Assembly: GCA_965194375.1 (NCBI GenBank)
Contig: CBDAEL010000003.1
Reading direction: 5' to 3' (one strand)
Origin: Tabrizicola_A aquatica
Lineage (GTDB): Bacteria; Pseudomonadota; Alphaproteobacteria; Rhodobacterales; Rhodobacteraceae
DNA: 64,000 bases
Below the pieces are notes generated by a model that made no database searches, had not been told where the DNA came from, and was given only the letters and a program-made list of their open reading frames with translations. The stretch's first letter is position 1. Each line of letters opens with the position of its first letter. The translations under genes were made by a program, and so were the position numbers. Of the stretch, positions 24,455-33,089 are shown in pieces.

Positions 24455-25467
24455 GCCTCTCCCCCGAGCAAAAGCCGGACGACATCATCGCGCGCAACGG
24501 TGCCGATGGGTGTGCCGTTTTCTTCGACGCCGACCAGCGCCTGACCATCCAGAAACGCCTGCCCCGCCTCGGCCACTGTGGCGCGGGCGGGCAGGATGGC
24601 CGCGCCCGCAGGCACAGGACCGGGGGTAACCAATGATCCCAGCCGCACCACCTTGGCCTTGGCCACCGCCCCCGTGAAGGCGCGCACATAATCGGTGGCC
24701 GGATGCAGCACCAGATCCTGCGGTGTGCCGATCTGTTCGATCTGGCCGTCCTTCATGATGGCGATACGGTCGGCCAAACGGATCGCCTCGTCAAAGTCAT
24801 GGGTGATGAAGATGATGGTCTTTTGCAGCCGCGATTGCAGGCGGATAAACTCATCCTGCAACTCGCGCCGGATCAGGGGGTCAAGCGCGGAAAAGGGTTC
24901 ATCCAAGAACCACAATTCAGGCTCAACCGCGAGCGAACGCGCGATGCCGACCCGCTGTTGCTGCCCGCCCGACAACTGGCGCGGATAGGCGCCCTCGCGG
25001 CCTGCAAGGCCCACGAGCGCGATCATCTCGCGCGCCCGCGCCTCGCGCTCGGGTCGCGCAACGCCTTGAACATCCAAGGGAAAGGCCACGTTTTCCAGAA
25101 CCGTCAGATGCGGCAAGAGGGCAAAGTGTTGAAACACCATGCCCATCTTGTGCCGCCGGATCTGGGTCATCTCGGCTTCACTCGCCGTCAAGAGATCTTG
25201 GCCGTTGAACAAGACCTGCCCAGCGGTCGGTTCAATGAGCCGCGACATCAGCCGCACCAGCGTCGATTTGCCAGACCCCGACAGGCCCATGATCACAAAG
25301 ATCTCGCCGCGGCGGACCGACAAATCCACGGCGCGCACAGCGGGCACAAGGCCCAGCGCGGCAAGCCGCGCGGCGTCGCCCCCGGCGGTGGAAAACGCCT
25401 CGGTCGCGCGGGCGCCGAACACCTTCCACAGGTTGCGGCACACCAGCGTTGCGCTGTCGTCAGACAT
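24451..25467 (-). CDS. ABC transporter ATP-binding protein, glycine betaine/proline type (ProV-like)
   Basis: The 338-residue ATPase has Walker A (Gly-Leu-Ser-Gly-Ser-Gly-Lys-Ser-Thr, about 65), the signature Leu-Ser-Gly-Gly-Gln-Gln-Gln-Arg, Walker B (Leu-Trp-Phe-Leu-Asp-Glu-Pro) and an H-loop in Phe-Ile-Thr-His-Asp-Phe. A C-terminal region of about 70 residues is CBS-like, as in ProV/OpuA proteins that sense ionic strength. The ATG at 25467 is used; an in-frame ATG at 25485 six codons earlier is an alternative. It drives the permease encoded just downstream. Confidence 0.9.
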   Translation of the reverse strand: MSDDSATLVCRNLWKVFGARATEAFSTAGGDAARLAALGLVPAVRAVDLSVRRGEIFVIMGLSGSGKSTLVRLMSRLIEPTAGQVLFNGQDLLTASEAEMTQIRRHKMGMVFQHFALLPHLTVLENVAFPLDVQGVARPEREARAREMIALVGLAGREGAYPRQLSGGQQQRVGIARSLAVEPELWFLDEPFSALDPLIRRELQDEFIRLQSRLQKTIIFITHDFDEAIRLADRIAIMKDGQIEQIGTPQDLVLHPATDYVRAFTGAVAKAKVVRLGSLVTPGPVPAGAAILPARATVAEAGQAFLDGQALVGVEENGTPIGTVARDDVVRLLLGGEA

Positions 25468-25544
25468 AAAGGAACCCGGTTTCATCTGGCCCCGGCGCAT
25501 CGGGTGACGCGCCGGGAGTAGGTTTGGAAATGGGGGCGAAAAGC

Positions 25545-26480
25545 TTACTTGGCGATCCAAGTGCTCCAGGTGGCCTCATTGGCGGCCATCCAGTCGGCCA
25601 CCACAGCCTCAATGGCTTTGCCGTTCAGATCGACCTCGGTGATCATCTGCCCCATCGCAGCATTGTCGACGGTAAAGGCCTGAATGGCCTTATGTGCGCC
25701 GGGCCATTTGTCTTTCACGCCCGACCAGCCAACCTTCCAGATATCGCCAAAAGGCTTGCCACAGTCATGCGCCGCATCCGGGTTTCCGCCCCAAGCCGGA
25801 TCGGTATAGCAGGCGGCCTCATACGTCGGGAATTCCACCCATTCGCCTTCGAATTTGGCGGGTGCCCAATGCGGGGCATAGACCCAGAGCATGACCGGCG
25901 CTTGGCGCTGATAGGCGCTTTCCAATTCGGCAAACAGGGCTGCGTCGGTGCCAGCGTGGATCACCTCAAACGGCAGATCAAGGGCGGCGATGCGTTCCTC
26001 ATCAAACCCGCCCCATGTGACCGGCCCGCCCAGATAGCGACCCTTCGGCGCGGTTTCGGCAGTGCTAAACGCCTCGGCGCAGGCGGGGTCTTTCAGGGCT
26101 TCCCAATTCGGCAGTCCGGGGCATTTTTCCTTCATGTAAAGCGGATACCACCACTCTTCCTTGGCCTGCATGCCAGTGGCACCCAGCACCTCGACATTGC
26201 CCGTCGCGGTGGAGGCGTCCATCGCGTCACGCCCCGTAGTTTCCCAGATTTCCATGGCCACATGCAGATCGCCGGTTTCCAGACCCGCGAACTGGGCAAG
26301 ATAATCAGCCTGAACATATTCGACGTTGTAGCCGCCCTTTTTCAGCACCTCACCCATCAACTGGGTGGTGATCAGCTGGCCCGTCCAGTCATGCAGCGTC
26401 AGCTTGATCGGATCGGTGGACTCCTGTGCCATGGCGGTTGAGGCACAGAGCAAGGCGGCAAGGGTTAGAGGCAGGCGCAT
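25545..26480 (-). CDS. glycine betaine/choline-type substrate-binding protein (OpuAC family)
   Basis: A 311-residue periplasmic protein with a signal peptide cleaved after Ala-Met-Ala (about residue 18) and the OpuAC domain. Trp residues in His-Asp-Trp-Thr-Gly, Glu-Ile-Trp-Glu-Thr, Lys-Glu-Glu-Trp-Trp-Tyr-Pro and Val-Thr-Trp-Gly-Gly probably form the aromatic cage for a quaternary ammonium group. Two cysteine pairs are also present. It is the first gene of the import operon, divergent from the deoR regulator across a 247-base region. The true ligand could be choline, betaine or a related methylated amine. Confidence 0.88.
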   Translation of the reverse strand: MRLPLTLAALLCASTAMAQESTDPIKLTLHDWTGQLITTQLMGEVLKKGGYNVEYVQADYLAQFAGLETGDLHVAMEIWETTGRDAMDASTATGNVEVLGATGMQAKEEWWYPLYMKEKCPGLPNWEALKDPACAEAFSTAETAPKGRYLGGPVTWGGFDEERIAALDLPFEVIHAGTDAALFAELESAYQRQAPVMLWVYAPHWAPAKFEGEWVEFPTYEAACYTDPAWGGNPDAAHDCGKPFGDIWKVGWSGVKDKWPGAHKAIQAFTVDNAAMGQMITEVDLNGKAIEAVVADWMAANEATWSTWIAK

Positions 26481-26641
26481 GTCACACTCCCTGATGGGGG
26501 CCGCCGGAGATGCGGCAGGCCGGTTGGGTGGTTCTGGCGCTTGGGGCGCGGTCGATAATGGCGCGCCTGCGCCTTTTGTTCTGGCAAAATTACGCGTCAG
26601 CAAGGGGCGTCGTGTCAATCAAAAATCAGGATAACTGTGGA

Positions 26642-26662
26642 TTCAATGACCGCATCATTGAA
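26642..26662. promoter_or_regulatory. inverted repeat TTCAATGA-N5-TCATTGAA, candidate DeoR operator
   Basis: A perfect 8-base inverted repeat (26642-26649 and 26655-26662, spacer 5) lies in the 247-base AT-rich region between the importer operon and deoR, about 65 bases upstream of the deoR start. Divergent placement beside a regulator gene makes it the best operator candidate in this interval. Confidence 0.5.
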
Positions 26663-26727
26663 AGATGGGCAAAATTCGGTCAGAATGCTCCTGTATTTCC
26701 ACAAAAGCGGTGGGGGCTTTGGCCAGC

Positions 26728-27513
26728 ATGTTGAACAAACGCCATGGGGCGATTCTCGGGCTGTTGCAGGAACAGGGCGCCTTGTCGTTGGCGGCCTTGG
26801 CGCAGGCTTTGGCGGTGTCGGCTGAAACGGTGCGCCGCGATGTGCGCGCCATGGCCGAGGCGGGGGCTGTGGTGCGGGTGCATGGCGCTGTGGGGCTGGC
26901 AGGCCAGACGGGTGAGGCCCCGTTTGACCGCCGCATGCGTGAGAATGCAGGCGCCAAGCGCGCGATTGCCCGCAGCCTTGCCGAGCAGATTGCCGATGGC
27001 GACAGCCTGATGCTGGACACCGGCACCACCACCAGCTTTCTGGCGCGGGAACTCTTGACCCATCGGCGGCTGACTGTGGTGACGAATTCCTCTGACATTG
27101 CCCGCACCTTGGCCACCGTCAACGGAAACCGGGTGTTCATGGCTGGGGGCGAGTTGCGCGGTGACAGTGGGGCGGCGCTGGGAGCGTCGGCCTTGGACTT
27201 CATCCGCAGCTTTGCCGTGCAACACGCGATCATTTCGGCAGGCGCGGTGGATGCCAGCGGGGTGATGGACTTTGACCTGCAAGAGGCGGAGTTCGCCCGC
27301 ATGGTGCTGGCTTGTGGTGAGCGGCGGGTGATGGTGACCGATGCCAGCAAGTTTGGCCGTCGCGGGTTTATCCGGGTGGCCGGGTTCGAGTTTCTGGATC
27401 TGGTGGTCACCAATGCCCCGCCCCCGCCCGAAGTGGCCGCCGCCATGGCCTCGGCCGGTGTAACGCTGCACGTCAGCGCGGGGGGGCCGGTGGCCGAGGG
27501 GGTGGGCGGCTAG
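26728..27513 (+). CDS. DeoR/GlpR family transcriptional regulator
   Basis: The 261-residue protein has the N-terminal DeoR winged helix (Lys-Arg-His-Gly-Ala-Ile-Leu, then Ser-Ala-Glu-Thr-Val-Arg-Arg-Asp-Val) and the C-terminal sugar-phosphate-sensor domain (Asp-Thr-Gly-Thr-Thr-Thr at about 92-97, Val-Thr-Asn-Ser, Val-Thr-Asp-Ala-Ser-Lys-Phe-Gly). Such regulators respond to phosphorylated intermediates, which would fit the kinase-like gene in the facing operon. I chose the ATG at 26728 because it gives the family length; an upstream in-frame ATG at 26665 would add 21 atypical residues. Confidence 0.9.
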   Translation: MLNKRHGAILGLLQEQGALSLAALAQALAVSAETVRRDVRAMAEAGAVVRVHGAVGLAGQTGEAPFDRRMRENAGAKRAIARSLAEQIADGDSLMLDTGTTTSFLARELLTHRRLTVVTNSSDIARTLATVNGNRVFMAGGELRGDSGAALGASALDFIRSFAVQHAIISAGAVDASGVMDFDLQEAEFARMVLACGERRVMVTDASKFGRRGFIRVAGFEFLDLVVTNAPPPPEVAAAMASAGVTLHVSAGGPVAEGVGG

Positions 27514-27524
27514 GTCCCTGCCCT

Positions 27525-28166
27525 TCAGCCTGCCGGTGGGATCATGCCGCGCAACAGTCCGCCGTGGCGCAAGATGAATTCAACAACCTCGGCCACGCCC
27601 TTGCCGTGGCGCAGTTCCGCCATGACAAAGGGCCGCGTGCCACGCGCACGGGCGGTATCCTCGGCCAAAAGGGCGGGATCGACGCCGACATAGGGGGCAA
27701 GATCGGTTTTGTTGACGATCAAAAGGTCGGATCGGGTTACACCGGGGCCGCGTTTGCGCGGGATGTCCTGCCCGGCGGCGGTGTCGATGATGTAAAGCGT
27801 CAGGTCCGCGAGTTCCGGGCTGAAGGTGGCGGCCAGATTGTCGCCGCCGCTTTCGATCAAGATCAGATCAAGATCGGGAAAGGCCCGCGTCAGATCGGCC
27901 ACGGCGGCCAAGTTGATCGAGGCATCCTCGCGGATGGCCGTATGCGGGCAGCCGCCGGTTTCCACGCCGCGAATCCGCTCGGCCGGCAGGACCTGCGCGC
28001 GCATCAGCGCCTCGGCATCCTCGCGGGTGTAGATGTCATTGGTGATGACGGCCATCGACAGATGCGGGGCAAGCGCGTGCGCCAGCTTTTTGGTCAGCGT
28101 GGTTTTGCCCGCACCCACCGGGCCGCCGATGCCCACCCTGAGGGGGCCAAGTTGGGAAATCGTCAT
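27525..28166 (-). CDS. ureG: urease accessory protein UreG
   Basis: A 213-residue SIMIBI-class GTPase that powers nickel delivery to urease. It has the P-loop Gly-Gly-Pro-Val-Gly-Ala-Gly-Lys-Thr-Thr (11-20), the nickel-binding Cys-Pro-His motif, Glu-Ser-Gly-Gly-Asp-Asn-Leu and the Asn-Lys-Thr-Asp-Leu guanine motif. It overlaps ureF by 4 bases and is the last gene of the urease operon, converging on deoR. Confidence 0.97.
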   Translation of the reverse strand: MTISQLGPLRVGIGGPVGAGKTTLTKKLAHALAPHLSMAVITNDIYTREDAEALMRAQVLPAERIRGVETGGCPHTAIREDASINLAAVADLTRAFPDLDLILIESGGDNLAATFSPELADLTLYIIDTAAGQDIPRKRGPGVTRSDLLIVNKTDLAPYVGVDPALLAEDTARARGTRPFVMAELRHGKGVAEVVEFILRHGGLLRGMIPPAG

Positions 28167-28795
28167 GTGCGAAAAATCCTGACATCCATGGTTTCGTGCT
28201 GCATGGCGGCCAGATCGGCCGCGAGTGTGGCGCTGTTGAGATCGGCGGTATCAGCAAGCGCGGCGCTTTCCCCAAGCGCCACGATATCGGGCAACAGTCG
28301 GGCCAGAACCGCCTGCCCTTCGGTCTGGCCCAAGGGGATGTGGCGCGTGGCGATGAGGCAAAGGTTGGCGGCAAAGCCTTGCAGATAAAGCTGCGCAACT
28401 TCGGCCGGGGCAAGGCCCAAGGGGGCGGCCGCCTCGCCCAGCGCGATGGGCAAAAGGCGCGGCGGCAGGGGGCGCCCCGTCATCGCTGCTATTGTGCGGG
28501 CAAGGGCGGCCCCCTGCTCGGCGCTTTCCTGCAAGCGTTCAAGGCTGGGCTGCAGGGCGCGCGCCAGATGGTCAAGCGCCTGATGATCCGCGCCGGGACG
28601 CAGGGCCGCGCACAAAAGCACTGCGTCATTCCAGCCAGCCCCATAGTGCAGGATATTGCGCAGCCAGCGCTCCATGCTGGGGGCGTCCTGAACATCCCCG
28701 GCGGCGATCACCCGCTCAAGCCCATGGCTATAGGCAAAGGCCCCGGTCGGAAAGGCCGGCGAGAGCCATTGCATCAGGGTCAGACGCGCGCTCAC
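28163..28795 (-). CDS. ureF: urease accessory protein UreF
   Basis: A 210-residue UreF protein, the GTPase-regulating partner of UreD and UreG in urease activation. Family features are Leu-Ser-Pro-Ala-Phe-Pro-Thr-Gly-Ala-Phe-Ala-Tyr-Ser-His-Gly-Leu-Glu near residue 10 and the all-helical composition. It overlaps ureE and ureG by 4 bases on each side. Confidence 0.96.
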   Translation of the reverse strand: MSARLTLMQWLSPAFPTGAFAYSHGLERVIAAGDVQDAPSMERWLRNILHYGAGWNDAVLLCAALRPGADHQALDHLARALQPSLERLQESAEQGAALARTIAAMTGRPLPPRLLPIALGEAAAPLGLAPAEVAQLYLQGFAANLCLIATRHIPLGQTEGQAVLARLLPDIVALGESAALADTADLNSATLAADLAAMQHETMDVRIFRT

Positions 28796-29352
28796 CTTGC
28801 GGGCTTTGGCGCGTGGAAATGCAGATGCCCATCGCCGTGGTCATGCCATCCAAAGCTGTCCGCGCCCGGCCCGGGCTTTTCTGGCTCGGGCTTTTCTAGA
28901 TCGGGCCCATGCGAATGGCCCATGGTGCGGCCATGGCCATAAGCGCCACCCTCGGGCTTGAAGGGCTGCACCGCCCGGGTGATCGTGGCCCCAAGCCCCG
29001 CGAGCATGCGTTCAAGCACATGATCTTCGCGGATCACAAGGTGGTCGGCCATGATCTGGCAGGGCGTGTGGCGGTTGCCGATATGCCAGGCAAGCCGCGT
29101 CAGATCACCCCGGATCACCAGCACCGTTTCAGGCGCGGGGTCGACGCGGACGGTCAGGCCGCCGTCCAGCTCAAAGCCCCAGAAGTCATCAAGATTGGTG
29201 ACGCTGGGCAAAGACAGAAGCACGTCGCGCCCGCCGGTGGTGGTCAAAAGCTTGCGGCGCACAAGGCGGGCATCATAGTCCAAGACCACCGTGTCGTCGG
29301 TGCGCACGGGGGCGGTGCGCAACAGCCGGGCCGGGATTGGGTCAGGCAGCAT
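28792..29352 (-). CDS. ureE: urease nickel metallochaperone UreE
   Basis: The 186-residue UreE brings nickel to the UreDFG complex. It has the N-terminal peptide-binding domain, the metal-binding core with Gly-Asn-Arg-His-Thr-Pro-Cys and a histidine-rich tail (about ten His between residues 138 and 181) for nickel storage. The ATG at 29352 has a strong GGGAGG upstream; the gene starts 11 bases after the ureC stop. Confidence 0.96.
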   Translation of the reverse strand: MLPDPIPARLLRTAPVRTDDTVVLDYDARLVRRKLLTTTGGRDVLLSLPSVTNLDDFWGFELDGGLTVRVDPAPETVLVIRGDLTRLAWHIGNRHTPCQIMADHLVIREDHVLERMLAGLGATITRAVQPFKPEGGAYGHGRTMGHSHGPDLEKPEPEKPGPGADSFGWHDHGDGHLHFHAPKPAR

Positions 29353-29363
29353 GATCCTCCCTT

Positions 29364-31070
29364 TCAATACAGAAAGTAGCGCTGCGCGAGCGGCAGTTCG
29401 GTGGCGGGCGCGCAGGTCAGCACCTCGCCATCGGCGCGCACCTCATAGGTTTCGGGATCAATCTCGACCTTGGGGGTGGCGGCGTTCAGCACCATGTCGC
29501 GCTTGGCGATGTCGCGGGTGTGCTCGACGGCCAGCGTGGATTTGGCCAGCCCAAGGCGGGCGCGCAGGTCATCTTCCTCAGCGGCGCGGCTGACGAAGAT
29601 CACGGCAGAGCGTTCAACCGCCCGGCCCAGCGCCCCGAACATCAGGCGCGAATAGATCGGTTGAGCCGGGATTGACCCGTTCGGATCGCCCATTTGCGCG
29701 ACCACGATCATGCCGCCCAGCAAGATCATCTCGGGCTTGGCACCAAAGAAGGCGGGGTTCCACAGGACCAGATCGGCACGTTTGCCCACCGCAATGCTGC
29801 CAATATGCGGGCTGATCCCATGCACGATGGCGGGGTTGATGGTGTATTTCGCGATATAGCGGCGGACGCGAAAGTTATCGTTGTCGCCCGTCTCCTCGGC
29901 CAGCCGCCCACGCTGCTGGCGCATCTTATGGGCGGTTTGCCATGTGCGGGTGATGACCTCTCCCACCCGGCCCATGGCTTGGCTGTCGGACGAGATTACC
30001 GAAAACGCTCCCATATCATGCAGGATGTCTTCGGCGGCAATGGTTTCGCGACGGATGCGGCTTTCGGCGAAGGCCACATCTTCGGGGATGCGTTTGTCGA
30101 GGTGATGGCAGACCATGAGCATGTCGAGATGCTCTTCCACTGTGTTGACGGTATAGGGCATGGTCGGGTTGGTCGACGAGGGCAGGACGTTCTGCCAGCC
30201 CACCACTTTCATGATGTCAGGCGCGTGCCCGCCCCCTGCCCCTTCGGTGTGAAAGGCGTGGATGGTGCGGCCCTTGAAGGCGGCGAGCGTGTTTTCAACA
30301 AAGCCGGATTCGTTCAGTGTGTCGGTGTGGATCATCACCTGCACATCCATCTGATCGGCCACGCCCAGGCAGCAATCAATCGCGGCGGGGGTGGTGCCCC
30401 AATCTTCATGCAGCTTCAGCGCCGCCGCTCCAGCGCGGACCTGTTCAACCAGCGCTTCGGGCTGGCTGGCGTTGCCCTTGCCGGCAAAGGCAAGGTTTAT
30501 CGGCAGGTTGTCGGCGGCCTGCATCATCCGGCCCAGATGCCAAGGCCCCGGCGTGCAGGTGGTGGCCAGCGAGCCATGCGCAGGCCCCGTGCCGCCGCCC
30601 AGCATGGTGGTGATGCCCGAATGCAGCGCATCCTCCACCTGCTGGGGGCAGATGAAATGGATATGGGCGTCCATGCCGCCCGGGGTCAGGATGCGCCCCT
30701 CACCTGCGATGATCTCAGTGCCCGGGCCGATGATGATTGTGACGCCAGGCTGGGTGTCGGGGTTGCCCGCCTTGCCGATGGCGGCGATGAGCCCGTCGCG
30801 CAGGCCGACATCGGCCTTGTAGATGCCGGAATGGTCAATGATCAGCGCATTGGTGATCACCGTGTCCATCGCGCCGCCCGCACGACTGATCTGGCTTTGC
30901 CCCATCCCGTCGCGGATGACCTTGCCGCCGCCGAACTTGACCTCTTCGCCATAGATCGTCAGGTCGCGCTCGACCTCAACAATCAGATCGGTGTCGCCCA
31001 GACGCAGACGGTCGCCCGTGGTGGGGCCATACATGGTGGCATAGGTGGCGCGGGGAATGGTGTAGGCCAT
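29364..31070 (-). CDS. ureC: urease alpha subunit UreC
   Basis: The 568-residue catalytic subunit hydrolyses urea to ammonia and carbamate at a dinickel centre. Metal ligands appear in His-Ile-His-Phe-Ile (about 134-138), the carbamylated lysine lies in Leu-Lys-Leu-His-Glu-Asp-Trp-Gly, and the active-site flap contains Met-Val-Cys-His-His-Leu. The ATG at 31070 is one base beyond the ureB stop. Length matches the family. Confidence 0.98.
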   Translation of the reverse strand: MAYTIPRATYATMYGPTTGDRLRLGDTDLIVEVERDLTIYGEEVKFGGGKVIRDGMGQSQISRAGGAMDTVITNALIIDHSGIYKADVGLRDGLIAAIGKAGNPDTQPGVTIIIGPGTEIIAGEGRILTPGGMDAHIHFICPQQVEDALHSGITTMLGGGTGPAHGSLATTCTPGPWHLGRMMQAADNLPINLAFAGKGNASQPEALVEQVRAGAAALKLHEDWGTTPAAIDCCLGVADQMDVQVMIHTDTLNESGFVENTLAAFKGRTIHAFHTEGAGGGHAPDIMKVVGWQNVLPSSTNPTMPYTVNTVEEHLDMLMVCHHLDKRIPEDVAFAESRIRRETIAAEDILHDMGAFSVISSDSQAMGRVGEVITRTWQTAHKMRQQRGRLAEETGDNDNFRVRRYIAKYTINPAIVHGISPHIGSIAVGKRADLVLWNPAFFGAKPEMILLGGMIVVAQMGDPNGSIPAQPIYSRLMFGALGRAVERSAVIFVSRAAEEDDLRARLGLAKSTLAVEHTRDIAKRDMVLNAATPKVEIDPETYEVRADGEVLTCAPATELPLAQRYFLY

Positions 31071-31071
31071 C

Positions 31072-31377
31072 TTAGAGCGGTCCCATGATCTGCTGGTTAA
31101 ATCCCTGCACCACCCGTCCCCCGCGATAGGGCACCAGCTGCACCTCACGCGATTGGCCGGGTTCAAAGCGTACGGCGGTGCCTGCGGGGATGTTCAGCCG
31201 CTGGCCACGCGCGGCGGCGCGGTCAAAGCCCAAAGCGGCATTGGCCTCGGCAAAGTGATAGTGGCTGCCCACCTGCACCGGGCGATCGCCGGTGTTGGCG
31301 ACCATGAGCACGGTCACCGGCAGGCCCTCGTTCAGCACGATGTGTCCGGCGGCTGCGAAGATCTCACCCGGGATCAT
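31072..31377 (-). CDS. ureB: urease beta subunit UreB
   Basis: A 101-residue structural subunit with Met-Ile-Pro-Gly-Glu at the start and Gly-Asp-Arg-Pro-Val-Gln-Val-Gly-Ser-His-Tyr-His-Phe near residue 30, both diagnostic of UreB. It overlaps the small upstream ORF by 4 bases and sits one base from ureC. Confidence 0.97.
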   Translation of the reverse strand: MIPGEIFAAAGHIVLNEGLPVTVLMVANTGDRPVQVGSHYHFAEANAALGFDRAAARGQRLNIPAGTAVRFEPGQSREVQLVPYRGGRVVQGFNQQIMGPL

Positions 31378-31562
31378 GACCGGCCCCGCAGCTTGACCGC
31401 CACCAGCACCACAACCGCCGCGGCCAGAGCAATCATCGCCAGATGGTCGGGTTCGGTGAGAAGATGCATCAGACCCGCCGCGCCGTGGTCACCGGGATGG
31501 GCAAGGGCGGGGGTCGCCATAAGCGTGAGGCCGAAAGCGATAGGGTTGGGGGTACACTTCAT
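31374..31562 (-). CDS. small HupE/UreJ-like membrane protein inserted between ureA and ureB
   Basis: A 62-residue protein with a signal-like N-terminus ending in Thr-Pro-Ala-Leu-Ala-His-Pro-Gly. The next segment, Gly-Leu-Met-His-Leu-Leu-Thr-Glu-Pro-Asp-His-Leu-Ala-Met, recalls the N-terminal His-x-Leu-Thr-Gly-Leu-Asp-His-Leu region of HupE/UreJ nickel permeases. One membrane helix and a short basic end follow. It is much shorter than full HupE/UreJ (about 190 residues), so it is either a reduced relative or a separate small protein. It overlaps ureB by 4 bases (ATGA) and starts 9 bases after ureA, so it is translated with the urease structural genes. A role in nickel handling is inference. 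Confidence 0.75.
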   Translation of the reverse strand: MKCTPNPIAFGLTLMATPALAHPGDHGAAGLMHLLTEPDHLAMIALAAAVVVLVAVKLRGRS

Positions 31563-31571
31563 AACGGCCTC

Positions 31572-31874
31572 TCAGCGGATGGGGTGATGGACGGTGACAA
31601 GTTTGGTGCCGTCGCGGAACGTCGCCTCGATCTGCACCGAGTGGATCATCTCGGCCACGCCGGGCATGCATTGATCAGCGGTGATGACATGGGCGCCCGC
31701 CGCCATCAGATCGGCGACCGAGCGGCCATCGCGCGCGCCTTCGACGACGAAATCGCTGATCAAGGCCACCGCCTCGGGGTGGTTAAGCTTGACCCCTCGC
31801 GCCAGACGCCCACGCGCCACCATGGCGGCAAGGCTGACCAGAAGCTTTTCCTTCTCACGCGGCGTCAGGTTCAT
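31572..31874 (-). CDS. ureA: urease gamma subunit UreA
   Basis: The 100-residue gamma subunit begins Met-Asn-Leu-Thr-Pro-Arg-Glu-Lys-Glu-Lys-Leu-Leu-Val and has Leu-Asn-His-Pro-Glu-Ala-Val-Ala-Leu-Ile near residue 33 and the Val-Pro-like C-terminal strand, all usual for UreA. It is encoded 12 bases after ureD. Confidence 0.97.
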   Translation of the reverse strand: MNLTPREKEKLLVSLAAMVARGRLARGVKLNHPEAVALISDFVVEGARDGRSVADLMAAGAHVITADQCMPGVAEMIHSVQIEATFRDGTKLVTVHHPIR

Positions 31875-31886
31875 CGCCTTATCCCT

Positions 31887-32699
31887 TCAAATTTGCCAAA
31901 CGCGGGGCACAGGTGCCTCGCGCAACACGTCCAACAGCCGCAGGATCTGGCGGCGCATCGGCCAGCCATCCACGGCCAAAAGCCGCACCATCACGCGGCC
32001 ATCGAGTGCAGATGCCCCGCTGGTGACGCCCGGCTCGTCCAAAATCCGGCGCACTGCCGCCAGCGCCGCCTCGGCCCCCTGCCGCACAAGGGCAAGGCTG
32101 GCAAAGGCGCGCGCGCCTTGCAGCACCCCGGCCCCGGCGCAAAGCGCCGCTGAACTCAGCCGCAGCGGTTCAACAAGCACTGGGATATCGCCGCGCCAGA
32201 CCTCGCGGCGGTCCTGCAGGTCAAGGGCCACCACCCGCTCGCCCATGGCGGCGCGGCCGAGAATTCCCGCCTCAAGCAACAGGCAAGACGCGCCGGGGTC
32301 GAGGCGCACAGTGGTGGTGCGATGCAGGGCGGATTGGTCGAAGAAGATCGTCTCTTGCGGCAACCAATCCAGATGGGCCCCCATGCCCAGCCGATGGTCA
32401 ACACTGACTTCGGCCACGCCCGAGGCAGACCGATAGGCGCGCTCGGCGGTCTGGGTGGTGGCGGTGACACGGGCCCCCGGCCCAAGATCCAGCCCGTAGT
32501 GCAGTTGGTCGCCGCCGGTCATACCGCCGGAGGTGTTCAGAAACACCACCTCGGGGCCTGATAGCGTCATATGGCAAAACGCCTTGGCGCTGCCGGATTG
32601 GGTCAGACGGTCCAGCCGGGTGAAGGCCCCGGCCTGACGAAAGCCCAGCCGGCTGGCACCATGGCTGCGCTGGGGCAGAGGGGCGGGGCAAATGGACAT
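31887..32699 (-). CDS. ureD: urease accessory protein UreD
   Basis: A 270-residue UreD/UreH scaffold protein that binds apo-urease and recruits UreF and UreG. Family segments include Leu-Asn-Thr-Ser-Gly-Gly-Met-Thr-Gly-Gly-Asp and the Thr-Thr-Gln-Thr-Ala-Glu-Arg-Ala-Tyr-Arg stretch near residue 85. It is the first gene of the operon and is divergent from the arsenic module. Confidence 0.96.
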   Translation of the reverse strand: MSICPAPLPQRSHGASRLGFRQAGAFTRLDRLTQSGSAKAFCHMTLSGPEVVFLNTSGGMTGGDQLHYGLDLGPGARVTATTQTAERAYRSASGVAEVSVDHRLGMGAHLDWLPQETIFFDQSALHRTTTVRLDPGASCLLLEAGILGRAAMGERVVALDLQDRREVWRGDIPVLVEPLRLSSAALCAGAGVLQGARAFASLALVRQGAEAALAAVRRILDEPGVTSGASALDGRVMVRLLAVDGWPMRRQILRLLDVLREAPVPRVWQI

Positions 32700-33089
32700 C
32701 GGACCTTCTTATGCTGGCCCAACCTGCCTAACGCGGGTGGCACGACCGGTCATCCAAGAGGCGCCTTGCTGCGCGCGGTTTGGCGGGCTTCGCCCATATC
32801 TGATGCAGCGCGGGGTAGCTTTGCCGGAAAATGCATCAGCAAGAAAAGAATTGCCGAGGCAGAGACCGTTTGGCCCCGAACCAAGCCGCCAATAGGCGCG
32901 CCCGCAGGGCCAGCGGCACCCTATGCCCCCTGCCCGATCAAAGTTGTCAGTCCCGTAACCTGCTTGGCCTCATGGCCCTTCACATCGGCCCTCAATGCCG
33001 TCCTCTCCGCCCATCGAGCGAGAACATCCTTCTGAGCTGTCATGAAACCTTCATTGGACGCCCAAGTTTACTTCCTATATTCGGGAATT
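32700..33089. other. divergent intergenic region between urease and arsenic operons
   Basis: No supported gene is found in these 390 bases. The right end (about 33060-33089) holds the AT-rich sequence upstream of the arsR-arsC start, with TTCC and GGAA half-sites 8 bases apart (33073-33088), a possible operator for the ArsR domain. The left part should contain the urease promoter. I could not define a -35/-10 pair with confidence. Confidence 0.45.

Noticed and set aside
29694..31088. Plus-strand open frame of 464 codons opposite ureC
   Set aside because: It is antisense to a clear urease alpha subunit; the translation is not protein-like.
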